A stretch of DNA of 64,000 nt from Butyricicoccus_B sp017886875 (lineage in GTDB: Bacteria; Bacillota; Clostridia; Oscillospirales; Butyricicoccaceae): the NCBI GenBank assembly GCA_963931655.1, contig OZ007036.1:992001-1056000 (forward strand), written 5' to 3'. Below the pieces are notes generated by a model. That model searched no databases, was not told the DNA's origin, and saw only the letters and a list, made by a program, of their open reading frames with translations. Every line of letters starts with the position of its first letter. Position 1 is the stretch's first letter. Below, one piece after another: positions 1 to 8,055 of this stretch. The translations under genes and the position numbers were made by a program.

Positions 1-300
1 AATAGACATTGGAAATGGGTTTGGCTTTTGGAAAACCATACCCACTCTACGCCTAAGTTCACTTACATCAACACTTTTATCATAGATATCTTGACCATCA
101 AGTTTCATACTACCTGTTATAACGCAGCCTTCAACTAAATCATTCATACGGTTTAGTGATTTTAAAAGTGTAGATTTACCGCAACCAGAAGGGCCAATAA
201 AAGCAGTAATTTCCTGTGATGGAATGTTTAAAGAAATATCTTTTAATGCATGAAACTTACCATAATGTAAGTCAACATGTTCAACTGTAATTTTATCCAT
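1..300 (-). CDS. pstB: Phosphate ABC transporter ATPase PstB (partial, C-terminus beyond window)
   Basis: Cytoplasmic ATPase that powers high-affinity phosphate import through PstCA. The first 100 residues are present, starting MDKITVEHVDLHYGKFHALK. A Walker A motif GPSGCGKST lies at residues 36-44, followed by SLNRMNDL and a Q-loop region VFQKPNPFPMS, which is diagnostic of PstB within the ABC family. The rest of the protein (signature, Walker B) runs off the left edge. The ATG at 298-300 is preceded by GGAGG (about 308-312). It is the fourth gene of a pstSCAB operon, 21 bp after pstA. Confidence 0.97.
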   Translation of the reverse strand, partial: MDKITVEHVDLHYGKFHALKDISLNIPSQEITAFIGPSGCGKSTLLKSLNRMNDLVEGCVITGSMKLDGQDIYDKSVDVSELRRRVGMVFQKPNPFPMSI

Positions 301-321
301 AATTATCCTCCGAATTGGTTG

Positions 322-1176
322 TTACTTATTAACACCGATTTTCTTTGCAGCAATATTACTTAAAGCGTTGATAACAAATACCATTATAAGTAATACAACA
401 CCTGTTGCATAGGCTTCGCCTGTATGGAAACCTTCACTTGAAAGAATGTACATATGTACAGCAAGTGTACGAGTAGAGTCTAAAAGGAAATCGCTACCAA
501 CTGCAATTTCTGCAACAGTACCAGCAGTATAGATAAGAGCCGCTGTTTCACCTACAATACGACCAATAGCAAGAATTACACCCGCTAAAATACCCGGAAC
601 AGCACTTGGAAGAACTGCTCTAAAAACAGTACGCAGTTTACCTGCACCAAGACCAAATGACGCTTCACGATACATTTGAGGCACAGAAATCAGTGCTTCT
701 TCTGTTGTACGAATAACAAGAGGTAAAATCATAATTGCAACTGTTAAAGCACCAGAAATAAGAGATAATCCCATTTGCAAACGCTGAACAAAAAACAGCA
801 TACCAAACAAACCATAAACAATAGATGGTATACCAGAAAGCGTTTCAGCGGTCATACGAATGACTTCAACAAGTTTGCTGCCCTTTTTAGCATATTCCAC
901 CAGATATATAGCAGTAAACACACCTAAAGGAACTGCAATAATAAGTGCAAGCACTGTCATTTGAATTGTGTTTATAAGAGATGGCAGCATTGAAACATTT
1001 TCTGAATTATATTCAAGAGCAAACAAAGAAGGTTTTAAATAAGGAATACCATTTATAAGAATATAAGCAATAATGAAAATAAGAGCTGCAAATGTTATTA
1101 AAGCTGCTACTGCAACTAATATTTTTAATATTAAGCTTAATGGTCTTTTGCGTTTTGATTTAATCTCAGCCTGCAT
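322..1176 (-). CDS. pstA: Phosphate ABC transporter permease PstA
   Basis: Inner-membrane permease subunit of the Pst phosphate importer, 284 residues with about six hydrophobic segments; the first is near residues 18-40. The MetI-type coupling region GLGAGKLRTVFRAVLPSAVPGILAGVI is recognisable, as is the IPSIVYGLFG stretch shared by PstA and PstC. Its start overlaps the 3' end of pstC by 11 bp, which suggests translational coupling, and it has its own AGAGGAGGG ribosome binding site inside pstC. Family assignment is secure from motif and operon order. Confidence 0.96.
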   Translation of the reverse strand: MQAEIKSKRKRPLSLILKILVAVAALITFAALIFIIAYILINGIPYLKPSLFALEYNSENVSMLPSLINTIQMTVLALIIAVPLGVFTAIYLVEYAKKGSKLVEVIRMTAETLSGIPSIVYGLFGMLFFVQRLQMGLSLISGALTVAIMILPLVIRTTEEALISVPQMYREASFGLGAGKLRTVFRAVLPSAVPGILAGVILAIGRIVGETAALIYTAGTVAEIAVGSDFLLDSTRTLAVHMYILSSEGFHTGEAYATGVVLLIMVFVINALSNIAAKKIGVNK

Positions 1177-2032
1177 TTGGGTCCCTCCTCTTTAGAACAG
1201 AGAATGATATATTGATAATCAAGATGAAAACAAAGAGAACTACACCGGTCGCAATAAGAACTTCTCTGTGAAGACCTTCTGCATAAGCCATATCCATAAC
1301 GATATTACCAGTAAGTGTTCTAACGCCTTGGAAAATGCTTTCTGGCACTCTTGGCTGGTTACCTGCAACCATTATTACCGCCATTGTTTCACCGATTGCA
1401 CGACCAACACCCAAAATTACACCTGCAAGCACACCAGACTTGGCAGCAGGAAGAACTGTGCGGAAAATTGCTTCTTCATGAGTTGCACCAAGAGCAGTAG
1501 CACCCTCATAATAAGATTGAGGAACAGCTCTAAGAGCTGATTCAGATACACCTATAATAGTAGGTAAAATCATAAGACCTAATAAAATTGATGCAGCTAA
1601 GATTGACTGACCTTTACAGCCATATTCCCTGCCAAATGCTTCTCTAAGCATAGGAACAATAACAACAAGACCAAAGAAACCATAAACAACAGATGGAATA
1701 CCAGCTAAAAGTTCGGTTGCAGATTTAAGAGGACGATATAATTTTTTAGGACAATAAAAAGCCATAAATACAGCAGTAAGTACACCAATAGGAACACCAA
1801 CAATAATTGCACCAGCTGTTACATAAATTGAACCAATAATCATTGGAAAAATTCCAAACTGTGGATTACTTGCGGTAGGCTTCCAACTTGTACCGCCCAA
1901 AAACTTTAAAAATCCCACTTCCTGCATTGCAGGTACACCACTTGCAAACAGGAACACACAAATAAGCACTACGGCAAAGATGGAAGTTAATGCCGCAATC
2001 GCAAATACGCCATGCATAATTTTTTCTTTCAT
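1166..2032 (-). CDS. pstC: Phosphate ABC transporter permease PstC
   Basis: Second membrane subunit of the phosphate importer, 288 residues. It carries the PstC-type segment AGIPSVVYGFFGLVVIVP and the ATPase-coupling loop GATALGATHEEAIFRTVLP. It follows pstS after 69 bp that contain a strong stem-loop, and it overlaps pstA at its 3' end. The ATG at 2030-2032 is preceded by AAGGTG. Normal length for the family with no anomalies. Confidence 0.96.
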   Translation of the reverse strand: MKEKIMHGVFAIAALTSIFAVVLICVFLFASGVPAMQEVGFLKFLGGTSWKPTASNPQFGIFPMIIGSIYVTAGAIIVGVPIGVLTAVFMAFYCPKKLYRPLKSATELLAGIPSVVYGFFGLVVIVPMLREAFGREYGCKGQSILAASILLGLMILPTIIGVSESALRAVPQSYYEGATALGATHEEAIFRTVLPAAKSGVLAGVILGVGRAIGETMAVIMVAGNQPRVPESIFQGVRTLTGNIVMDMAYAEGLHREVLIATGVVLFVFILIINISFSVLKRRDPNAG

Positions 2033-2057
2033 CTAGACACCTTTTTCTATACACAAT

Positions 2058-2085
2058 GTTAGGGCGGTACAAAAGCCGCCCTAAC
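2058..2085. promoter_or_regulatory. Intercistronic stem-loop between pstS and pstC
   Basis: A perfect 10-bp inverted repeat (GTTAGGGCGG at 2058-2067 with its complement at 2076-2085) and an 8-nt loop lies between pstS and pstC. On the minus strand there is no U-run after it, so it is unlikely to be a simple terminator for pst transcription. A role in protecting the pstS 3' end or partly reducing downstream expression would fit the need for more binding protein than permease; this is inference. On the plus strand a T7 run follows, so it could stop plus-strand transcripts. Confidence 0.6.
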
Positions 2086-2101
2086 TGGATTTTTTTACTT
2101 A

Positions 2102-3004
2102 TTATTCAGCAATTTCAGACCAATCGGTGATTTCACCAGTGTAAATCTTCTGAACTTGCTCGCTAGTCAAACCAGTGATAGCATTTTCATTATTTACAAT
2201 AACTGCAATACCATCATTTGCAATTACAGTACCAGTAAGCTCAGCAGCTTCTTCATCTTTGAGTGCACGAGATGCCATACCAATATCAAAAGTACCATCA
2301 GCAGCACCACTCATACCAGCAGTAGAGTCAGAACTTTGAACTTCAACTTCAGCAGCAGCATTGATTGCTTCATAACCTTCTGCTAATTTTTCCATTAGAG
2401 GATATACAGAAGAAGAACCACCTACAACGATTTTACCAGAAGAACCATCTGTTTCAAATGCAGCTGCATCATCGCTGATAGAGATATAATCCTCAGAAAC
2501 TACCTTTTGACCATCAGCAGACAAAATATAATTTATAAAGTCTTTAGCTACGCCAGTTGGCTCGCCCTTAGTAGCGATATTAAATGGACGAGATACCTTG
2601 TAAGTACCATTCTTTACATTTTCAGCGGTAGCTTCAGCACCATCAATTTGTAATGCCTTTACTTTATCATTTAGAGAGCCAAGTGATACATAACCAATAG
2701 CTGCTGGGTCACCTGCGATAGTAGACAGCATAACATCAGTTTTATTTGTAATCATAGCGTCAACAGTTGTCATATCGGTTTTGTTGCCGTCAGCGTCCTT
2801 TTGCTCAATGCCCATAAGTTCAATGAAAGCACCACGAGTACCAGAACCATCTTCACGGCTTACAACAGTAATCATGCCTAAGTCACTTGCACCACCATAT
2901 GTTTGACTACCATCAGCTGAATTGTTTGAAGAACCACAACCTGTCATCATAGCTGCAATAGCTGTTGCGGTTAAAACTGCGAAAATTCTCTTTTTCATAT
3001 TCAT
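2102..3004 (-). CDS. pstS: Phosphate-binding lipoprotein PstS, circularly permuted domain order
   Basis: Extracellular phosphate receptor, 300 residues. Lipoprotein signal with lipobox M-T-G-C at residues 20-23, so the mature protein is anchored at Cys23. The segments match the PstS family but in swapped order. The half that normally comes second (ITVVSREDGSGTRGAF, IGYVSLGSLNDKVK, SRPFNIATKG) is N-terminal. The half that normally comes first (GSSSVYPLMEKLAEGYE, QSSDSTAGMSGA, IGMASRALK, DGIAVIVNNEN, LTSEQVQKIYTGEITDW) is C-terminal. The protein ends right after ITDWSEIAE, where a conventional PstS would continue into VVSREDGSGTR. ATG at 3002-3004 with AAAGGAGAT upstream. First gene of the pst operon. 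Confidence 0.93.
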   Translation of the reverse strand: MNMKKRIFAVLTATAIAAMMTGCGSSNNSADGSQTYGGASDLGMITVVSREDGSGTRGAFIELMGIEQKDADGNKTDMTTVDAMITNKTDVMLSTIAGDPAAIGYVSLGSLNDKVKALQIDGAEATAENVKNGTYKVSRPFNIATKGEPTGVAKDFINYILSADGQKVVSEDYISISDDAAAFETDGSSGKIVVGGSSSVYPLMEKLAEGYEAINAAAEVEVQSSDSTAGMSGAADGTFDIGMASRALKDEEAAELTGTVIANDGIAVIVNNENAITGLTSEQVQKIYTGEITDWSEIAE

Positions 3005-3064
3005 GATTTAAAATCTCCTTTTGTCTGCGTGTTTTTCATCACTGAAAATAGTCTATAATAGTTT

Positions 3065-3104
3065 TGTAAAGTGTTCATGCGGTATATTGTAAATCCTGTG
3101 TAAA
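3065..3104 (-). promoter_or_regulatory. Candidate PhoP (Pho box) repeats in the pstS promoter
   Basis: Read on the minus strand, TTTACA occurs twice with starts exactly 11 bp apart (3099-3104 and 3088-3093, separated by CAGGA). A third copy lies at 3065-3070, about two turns further toward the gene. Gram-positive PhoP binds TT(A/C/T)ACA-like hexamers repeated every 11 bp upstream of pst genes, so this is the expected arrangement. A TATTAT/TATAGA-like -10 region lies just downstream. Binding is inferred from spacing and sequence only. Confidence 0.6.
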
Positions 3105-3140
3105 ATACTTTACAAAACAAAAAGTCTGATTTTACAAAAG

Positions 3141-3179
3141 AAAAAACCCTCTATTTATCGCTTTAAATAGAAGGTTTTT
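3141..3179 (-). terminator. Intrinsic terminator after the NodB-fold gene
   Basis: A 16-bp stem with one mismatch (3142-3157 with 3164-3179) and loop TCGCT/CTT. On the minus strand it is followed by T6-C-T4. It sits just downstream of the gene ending at 3206 and separates it from the pstS promoter. Confidence 0.88.
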
Positions 3180-3205
3180 CATATTTTAAGTATTTTTATT
3201 AACTT

Positions 3206-4156
3206 TTAATCATTATTAAAATAATCAAATGTAACAGGAATGGTAGTTGATTTGATGTTTGCAAAGTAATAACCATTTTTTCCAAGATAGTTAAGCATAT
3301 ACTTAACAGCTCTTGCAGTTGAGCTGTTATCACTTGCATCATGCATTAAAACTATAGCTTGGTCATAATCTTTTACATCTTCTGCAACATCTTGAACAAT
3401 AGCTTCCCAATCTTCTTGATTGTCACCATTATCATCACTATTTACATTCCAGTCAAAGAATACAAAACCACGTCTTGTCATCTCTGATATAAGCTCTCTA
3501 TATATTTTGCTGTTATACTCATTTATAGAGCCACATGGAAATCTAAATATATTTGGATATACTCCACATGCATTATATATAGCGGTATAAGCTTTATTAA
3601 AATCTGCAAGGAAAGCATCTACTGACTGATAAATTGTTTTATAATCAGTGGAAAAGCTACAAACACCAACTGTATGCCCTTCATCGGTCATACGTTTTAT
3701 AATCGCTTCATTACCAGCTATATTTTCACCTGTAATAAAAAATGTTGCTTTCTGTCCACTATCCTTGAGATAATCTAAAATATTCTCAGTGTTTTTTGAT
3801 GGGCCACCCTCAAAAGTTAAATAAATAGCTCTTGTATCTATTTCATCAAGTGTTTGAGGTCTTTCAGCCATCATTTCAGGATATAGCTTTTGATAAGCAA
3901 AAGCTGTATCTGATGCACCTTCTAAAATATAAGCAGGCACATAATCCTGTACGGTTTCCAGTTTTGACTGTAAACTAGCAACTTCAGATTTAAGTTTTTT
4001 CTCATTTGATGCAATTTTTTGTGCACGAGTAGTTTGAATTACAGCTAAAGCAATAGCCGCAATAAAAATAATCAAGGTAATTAACTTAAATAATACTTTT
4101 GGGTTGCCACGACGATAGCCATTTCTATAGCCACCACGTCTACCATAATAAGCCAA
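3206..4156 (-). CDS. Membrane-anchored NodB-fold polysaccharide deacetylase-like protein, catalytic residues lost
   Basis: About 316 residues: a basic Gly/Arg/Tyr-rich N-terminus, one membrane anchor (LFKLITLIIFIAAIALAVI, about 22-41), a short coiled coil (about 43-71), then an extracellular NodB homology domain. The fold motifs RFPCGS, FDWN and IVLMHD are kept. However motif 1, normally TFDDGP, reads TFEGGP, and the metal-binding H-S-x-x-H of motif 2 reads C-S-F-S-T. All three metal ligands (Asp, His, His) are therefore missing, so catalysis as a metal-dependent deacetylase is unlikely; a cell-wall binding role is possible. Start: I prefer TTG at 4154-4156 because GGAG (4166-4169) is correctly spaced for it. 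The in-frame GTG at 4163-4165 would abut the Shine-Dalgarno sequence. A structured leader lies upstream. Confidence 0.85.
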   Translation of the reverse strand: MAYYGRRGGYRNGYRRGNPKVLFKLITLIIFIAAIALAVIQTTRAQKIASNEKKLKSEVASLQSKLETVQDYVPAYILEGASDTAFAYQKLYPEMMAERPQTLDEIDTRAIYLTFEGGPSKNTENILDYLKDSGQKATFFITGENIAGNEAIIKRMTDEGHTVGVCSFSTDYKTIYQSVDAFLADFNKAYTAIYNACGVYPNIFRFPCGSINEYNSKIYRELISEMTRRGFVFFDWNVNSDDNGDNQEDWEAIVQDVAEDVKDYDQAIVLMHDASDNSSTARAVKYMLNYLGKNGYYFANIKSTTIPVTFDYFNND

Positions 4157-4241
4157 CTGTATCACTCCATTTCAATAAAAATAATATCATAAACAGTCGT
4201 ATTCTATATTATTATACAAGATTTTAAAAAATAAGCAACAT

Positions 4242-4272
4242 AAAAAAACATCTGCCCAATTAGGGGCAGATG
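4242..4272 (-). terminator. Intrinsic terminator between uvrA and the NodB-fold gene
   Basis: CATCTGCCC/GGGCAGATG stem (4249-4257 with 4264-4272) followed on the minus strand by seven T. It lies 147 bp after uvrA and about 90 bp before the next gene start, so it can end the uvrBA transcript or act as an attenuator for the downstream gene. Confidence 0.85.
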
Positions 4273-4348
4273 CCTAGCACAAGTATAGATAAGCTATTTT
4301 TTGGGTTTTATATTGATATGGCTTAATTTAATGCCATACGCTTATCTA
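4242..4348 (-). ncRNA. Candidate structured leader RNA or small RNA ending in a terminator
   Basis: Between uvrA (ends 4419) and the NodB-fold gene (starts 4156), the minus strand encodes a compact fold. A 9-bp stem (4340-4348 with 4286-4294) encloses a 6-bp hairpin (TATGGC/GCCATA, 4333-4338 with 4317-4322, 10-nt loop) and an A-rich single strand with ACCCAAAAAA. A 9-bp terminator hairpin follows (4264-4272 with 4249-4257) and then T7. This could be a riboswitch-like attenuator for the NodB-fold gene, an independent small RNA, or the uvrA 3' end. I do not recognise a known riboswitch class. Confidence 0.5.
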
Positions 4349-4418
4349 TTTTCGTTCACCATGTTACTATAAATCTCTTAAATATATCTTAAATTTTTAT
4401 TTAATAATCAATCAATTT

Positions 4419-7244
4419 TTACTTTTGCAAAAGATACTTTTTAAGATACTTACCTGTATATGATTTATCACAATCCGCAACTTGCTCTGGTGTACCTGTA
4501 CAAACTATAGTGCCGCCACCATCGCCACCTTCTGGACCTAAGTCAATTATATGGTCAGCTATCTTTATAACATCTAAATTATGCTCAATAACAACAATAG
4601 TGTTTCCTTTGTCTACAAGCTGCTGTAAAACATCAACAAGCTTGTGAACATCAGCAATATGAAGTCCAGTTGTAGGCTCGTCCAAAATATAAATAGTCTT
4701 TCCTGTTGAACGTTTGGAAAGTTCGGTTGCAAGCTTAACCCTTTGAGCTTCACCACCAGAAAGAGTTGTTGATGACTGACCTAATTTTACATACCCAAGT
4801 CCTACTTCTTGCATGGTTTTAAGTTTTCGTGCAAGTTTTGGCACATTCTCGAAAAACTCTACCGCTTCATCTACGGTCATATCTAAAACATCATAGATAT
4901 TTTTGCCTTTGTATTTTACTTCAAGAGTTTCTCTGTTATATCTTTTACCTTTACATACATCGCAAGGCACATAAATGTCAGGTAGAAAATGCATTTCTAT
5001 TTTTAACAGTCCATCACCAGAACAGGCTTCACATCGACCACCCTTTACATTAAAAGAAAATCTTCCTGCACCATAACCCCTAGCTTTTGCGTCTGCTGTT
5101 TGGGCGAAAAGTTCTCTTATATCGCCAAATAAACCTGTATATGTTGCAGGGTTTGAGCGTGGAGTACGTCCTATTGGTGATTGGTCTATACCCACAACTT
5201 TATCTAAGTTTTGAAACCCTAACATCTCTTTATGCTCACCCGCTCTAGTTCTAGCACCGTTTAAATCAGCAGCTAACCTTTTATAAAGCACCTCATTAAC
5301 AAAAGATGATTTACCTGAACCAGAAACGCCAGTTACACAAGTAAGTGTGCCAAGTGGAATGGTAAAGTCAATATTTTTTAGGTTGTTTACATTTGCACCT
5401 TTTACTTCTAGTGTTTTGCCGTTACCCTGTCTGCGACTTTGTGGCACAGGAATTTTCTTTCTACCAGAAAGATAAGCACCTGTTTGAGATTTTTCGCATT
5501 TAAGCAAATCCTCAACACTACCCTGAAAAATAACTTCACCACCATTTACACCAGCAGCAGGGCCTATATCAACTATATAATCAGCCGCATACATAGTATC
5601 TTCATCATGCTCTACTACAATAAGAGTATTGCCTAAATCTCTTAAATGTCTTAATGTGTTAAGCAGTTTATCATTATCACGCTGATGAAGTCCGATAGAT
5701 GGTTCATCAAGTATATAAAGCACACCCATAAGTGATGAACCAATTTGAGTTGCAAGCCTAATTCGTTGAGCCTCACCACCTGAAAGCGTACCTGATGAAC
5801 GTGAAAGCGTTAAATATTCCAAACCTACAGAATTTAAAAATCCAAGTCTATCCAAAATTTCTTTTATAACTCTATCGCCTATTTTATGTTGCATTTCTGT
5901 AAGCTCAAGCGATTTCATAAAATCAATAGCCTTAGAAACAGACTTTTCACAAAACTCAATTATATTAAGACCGCCTACTGTTACCGCTAATACTTCTTTT
6001 TTTAAACGTCTGCCTTTACAATCTGGACATACGGCTTCACTCATACATTCTTCAATTTCATTTCTAGCATATTCACTTGAGGTTTCTCTATATCTGCGTT
6101 CAAGGTTATTTACAACACCCTCAAAAGGTTGTTCCATCTTGCCACCAGAAAAACGGCTTACTGACAAAGTGAGTTTTTGCTCTCCTGTGCCATAAAGCAG
6201 GGCATTTAATGCTTCATCTGAAAAATCCTTTACAGGAGTATCAAGCGTGAAACCGTATTTTTTACCAAGAGCAGTATAATACATATAAGCAATGCTTCCC
6301 GCTTCTACATTTCCCCAACCACTTGCTTTGATTGCACCCTCATTTAAAGAAAGTGCAGGATTTGGGATAACACAAGCAGGGTCAATTTTCATTTGCATAC
6401 CCAAACCAGTGCAAGTAGGACAAGCACCATAAGGGTTATTAAATGAAAACATTCTCGGTGTTAGTTCTTCCATTGATATACCGCAATCCTCACAGGCATA
6501 ATTTTGTGAGAAACTGAGCATTTCACCGCCAATTACATCTACAAGCACTAAACCGCCTGTCAAAGCTGATGCGGTTTCTACTGAGTCCGTTAGTCTACCT
6601 CTTATATCATCTTTAATAACAAGTCTATCTATAACAATTTCTATTGTATGTTTTTTATTTTTTTCAAGTGTTATTTCCTCTGATAAATCATAGATATTGC
6701 CATCAACACGTACTCTAACATAACCAGATTTTCTAGCATCATCTAAAACCTTTTTATGTTCGCCTTTTCTGCCCCTAACAATAGGTGCTAAAATTTGTAC
6801 TTTTGTACGTTCCTCAAGCTCCATAAGCCTATCTATAATTTGGTCTATTGTCTGTTGATGGATTTCCTTTCCGCATTTTGGACAATGAGGAATACCAATT
6901 CTCGCCCATAGTAGCCTTAAATAGTCATAGATTTCTGTTACCGTACCCACTGTTGAGCGTGGATTTTTAGATGTAGTTTTCTGGTCAATAGAAATAGCTG
7001 GAGAAAGTCCCTCTATATAATCTACATCTGGCTTTTCCATTTGCCCTAAAAACTGTCTTGCATAAGATGACAGCGATTCTACATATCTTCGCTGACCTTC
7101 TGCATAAATGGTATCAAATGCAAGAGAAGATTTACCCGAACCAGATAAACCAGTAAAAACAACAAGTTTATCTCTAGGGATTTTTATATCTACATTTTTG
7201 AGATTATGTTCTCTTGCACCTTTAACATAAATATGCTCGTGCAT
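4419..7244 (-). CDS. uvrA: Excinuclease ABC subunit UvrA
   Basis: Damage-recognition ATPase of nucleotide excision repair; forms a dimer that loads UvrB at lesions. 941 residues, normal length. Two ABC modules: Walker A1 GLSGSGKSS at 32-40 and Walker A2 GVSGSGKSS near 640. Two LSGGEAQR signatures (one per module) and Walker B blocks ending ILDEPSIGLH and ILDEPTTGLH are present. Zinc-binding Cys pairs are seen (CPKCG, CEDCG with CPTC, CEACSGDG with CDVCKGK). The ATG is preceded by AAAAGGAGT. Last gene of a uvrB-redox protein-uvrA operon, 12 bp after the preceding gene, and likely SOS-controlled from the box upstream of uvrB. Confidence 0.98.
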   Translation of the reverse strand: MHEHIYVKGAREHNLKNVDIKIPRDKLVVFTGLSGSGKSSLAFDTIYAEGQRRYVESLSSYARQFLGQMEKPDVDYIEGLSPAISIDQKTTSKNPRSTVGTVTEIYDYLRLLWARIGIPHCPKCGKEIHQQTIDQIIDRLMELEERTKVQILAPIVRGRKGEHKKVLDDARKSGYVRVRVDGNIYDLSEEITLEKNKKHTIEIVIDRLVIKDDIRGRLTDSVETASALTGGLVLVDVIGGEMLSFSQNYACEDCGISMEELTPRMFSFNNPYGACPTCTGLGMQMKIDPACVIPNPALSLNEGAIKASGWGNVEAGSIAYMYYTALGKKYGFTLDTPVKDFSDEALNALLYGTGEQKLTLSVSRFSGGKMEQPFEGVVNNLERRYRETSSEYARNEIEECMSEAVCPDCKGRRLKKEVLAVTVGGLNIIEFCEKSVSKAIDFMKSLELTEMQHKIGDRVIKEILDRLGFLNSVGLEYLTLSRSSGTLSGGEAQRIRLATQIGSSLMGVLYILDEPSIGLHQRDNDKLLNTLRHLRDLGNTLIVVEHDEDTMYAADYIVDIGPAAGVNGGEVIFQGSVEDLLKCEKSQTGAYLSGRKKIPVPQSRRQGNGKTLEVKGANVNNLKNIDFTIPLGTLTCVTGVSGSGKSSFVNEVLYKRLAADLNGARTRAGEHKEMLGFQNLDKVVGIDQSPIGRTPRSNPATYTGLFGDIRELFAQTADAKARGYGAGRFSFNVKGGRCEACSGDGLLKIEMHFLPDIYVPCDVCKGKRYNRETLEVKYKGKNIYDVLDMTVDEAVEFFENVPKLARKLKTMQEVGLGYVKLGQSSTTLSGGEAQRVKLATELSKRSTGKTIYILDEPTTGLHIADVHKLVDVLQQLVDKGNTIVVIEHNLDVIKIADHIIDLGPEGGDGGGTIVCTGTPEQVADCDKSYTGKYLKKYLLQK

Positions 7245-7256
7245 AATTAACTCCTT

Positions 7257-8054
7257 TTATATAAAAATTTCTGGTTCTGCCCTTCTTGTGTATTCAAGCT
7301 CTAATTCGGTTTTATGGTATAAGTATCCCTCATCATCAAAATATTTTGCACCTGTTGGACATTTTTTCTCACAAGCACAGCATTTAATACAAATACCTGT
7401 GATTTCTGACGGATTTTCTTTTGATATAGAACCCATTGGACAAGCGTTTGCACATATTCCGCAGTTATCACAAAGCTCAGTTTTAGTTTTTGGCTTTACC
7501 TTTAAAATATTTATAAAATTCCCTGCTCTATCCCTTGGTTTATAATATTCTCTTATAGGTATAAAACCATTTACCTTTACACTTTTAAACTTATGACTGG
7601 TGTTTAACTTGTCAGCAATTTGTTTCCCAAAATCGTTAGCTTTCGCTAAATCTTCACTATCTGGACGATTTTTCGCCAAAATTTTAGAGAAAGCATGTTG
7701 AGCTATAAAAGCACCACCTGCAATAGCACAAAAACCATTGTTTTCAAGTATTGTTTTAAGCTCTATAAGTGCATCATCATAGTTTCTATTGCCATAAACA
7801 ACAACTGGCACACAAAGACTATCTTCGCCCTTTATTTTATCTAAAAATTTTAATAACACATTAGGCACTCGCCCCGCATAAACAGGCACACCAATAACAA
7901 TTAAATCTTCACTAAAAAATTTATATTCACTCTCTCTAATTTGTGGAAGTGTAAAATCTATAATTTTGAAATTTTCATCTATATTTCTTGCAATGTTGCA
8001 AACAATCTTTTTTGTATTACCATTAGGACTAAAACACATAGCTGTTATGTTCAT
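7257..8054 (-). CDS. EFR1-type flavodoxin domain plus two [4Fe-4S] ferredoxin clusters
   Basis: 265 residues. The N-terminal half is flavodoxin-like: an FMN phosphate-loop region FSPNGNTKK at 8-16 and IVIGVPVYAGRVP at 52-64, typical of EFR1-family proteins. The C-terminal part has two bacterial 2[4Fe-4S] ferredoxin motifs with Cys195-198-201-205 and Cys222-225-228-232 (CxxCxxCxxxCP). Predicted soluble electron-transfer protein; partner unknown. It sits between uvrB (1-bp gap, AGAGGGGA ribosome binding site inside the uvrB end) and uvrA (12-bp gap), so it is co-transcribed with excision repair. This placement is unusual and the functional link is unproven. Confidence 0.9.
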   Translation of the reverse strand: MNITAMCFSPNGNTKKIVCNIARNIDENFKIIDFTLPQIRESEYKFFSEDLIVIGVPVYAGRVPNVLLKFLDKIKGEDSLCVPVVVYGNRNYDDALIELKTILENNGFCAIAGGAFIAQHAFSKILAKNRPDSEDLAKANDFGKQIADKLNTSHKFKSVKVNGFIPIREYYKPRDRAGNFINILKVKPKTKTELCDNCGICANACPMGSISKENPSEITGICIKCCACEKKCPTGAKYFDDEGYLYHKTELELEYTRRAEPEIFI

Positions 8055-8055
8055 A

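Noticed and set aside
4242..4348. Naming the leader as a known class (preQ1, c-di-GMP, SRP RNA)
   Set aside because: None of the conserved sequence blocks of these classes could be found, so it was left unassigned.
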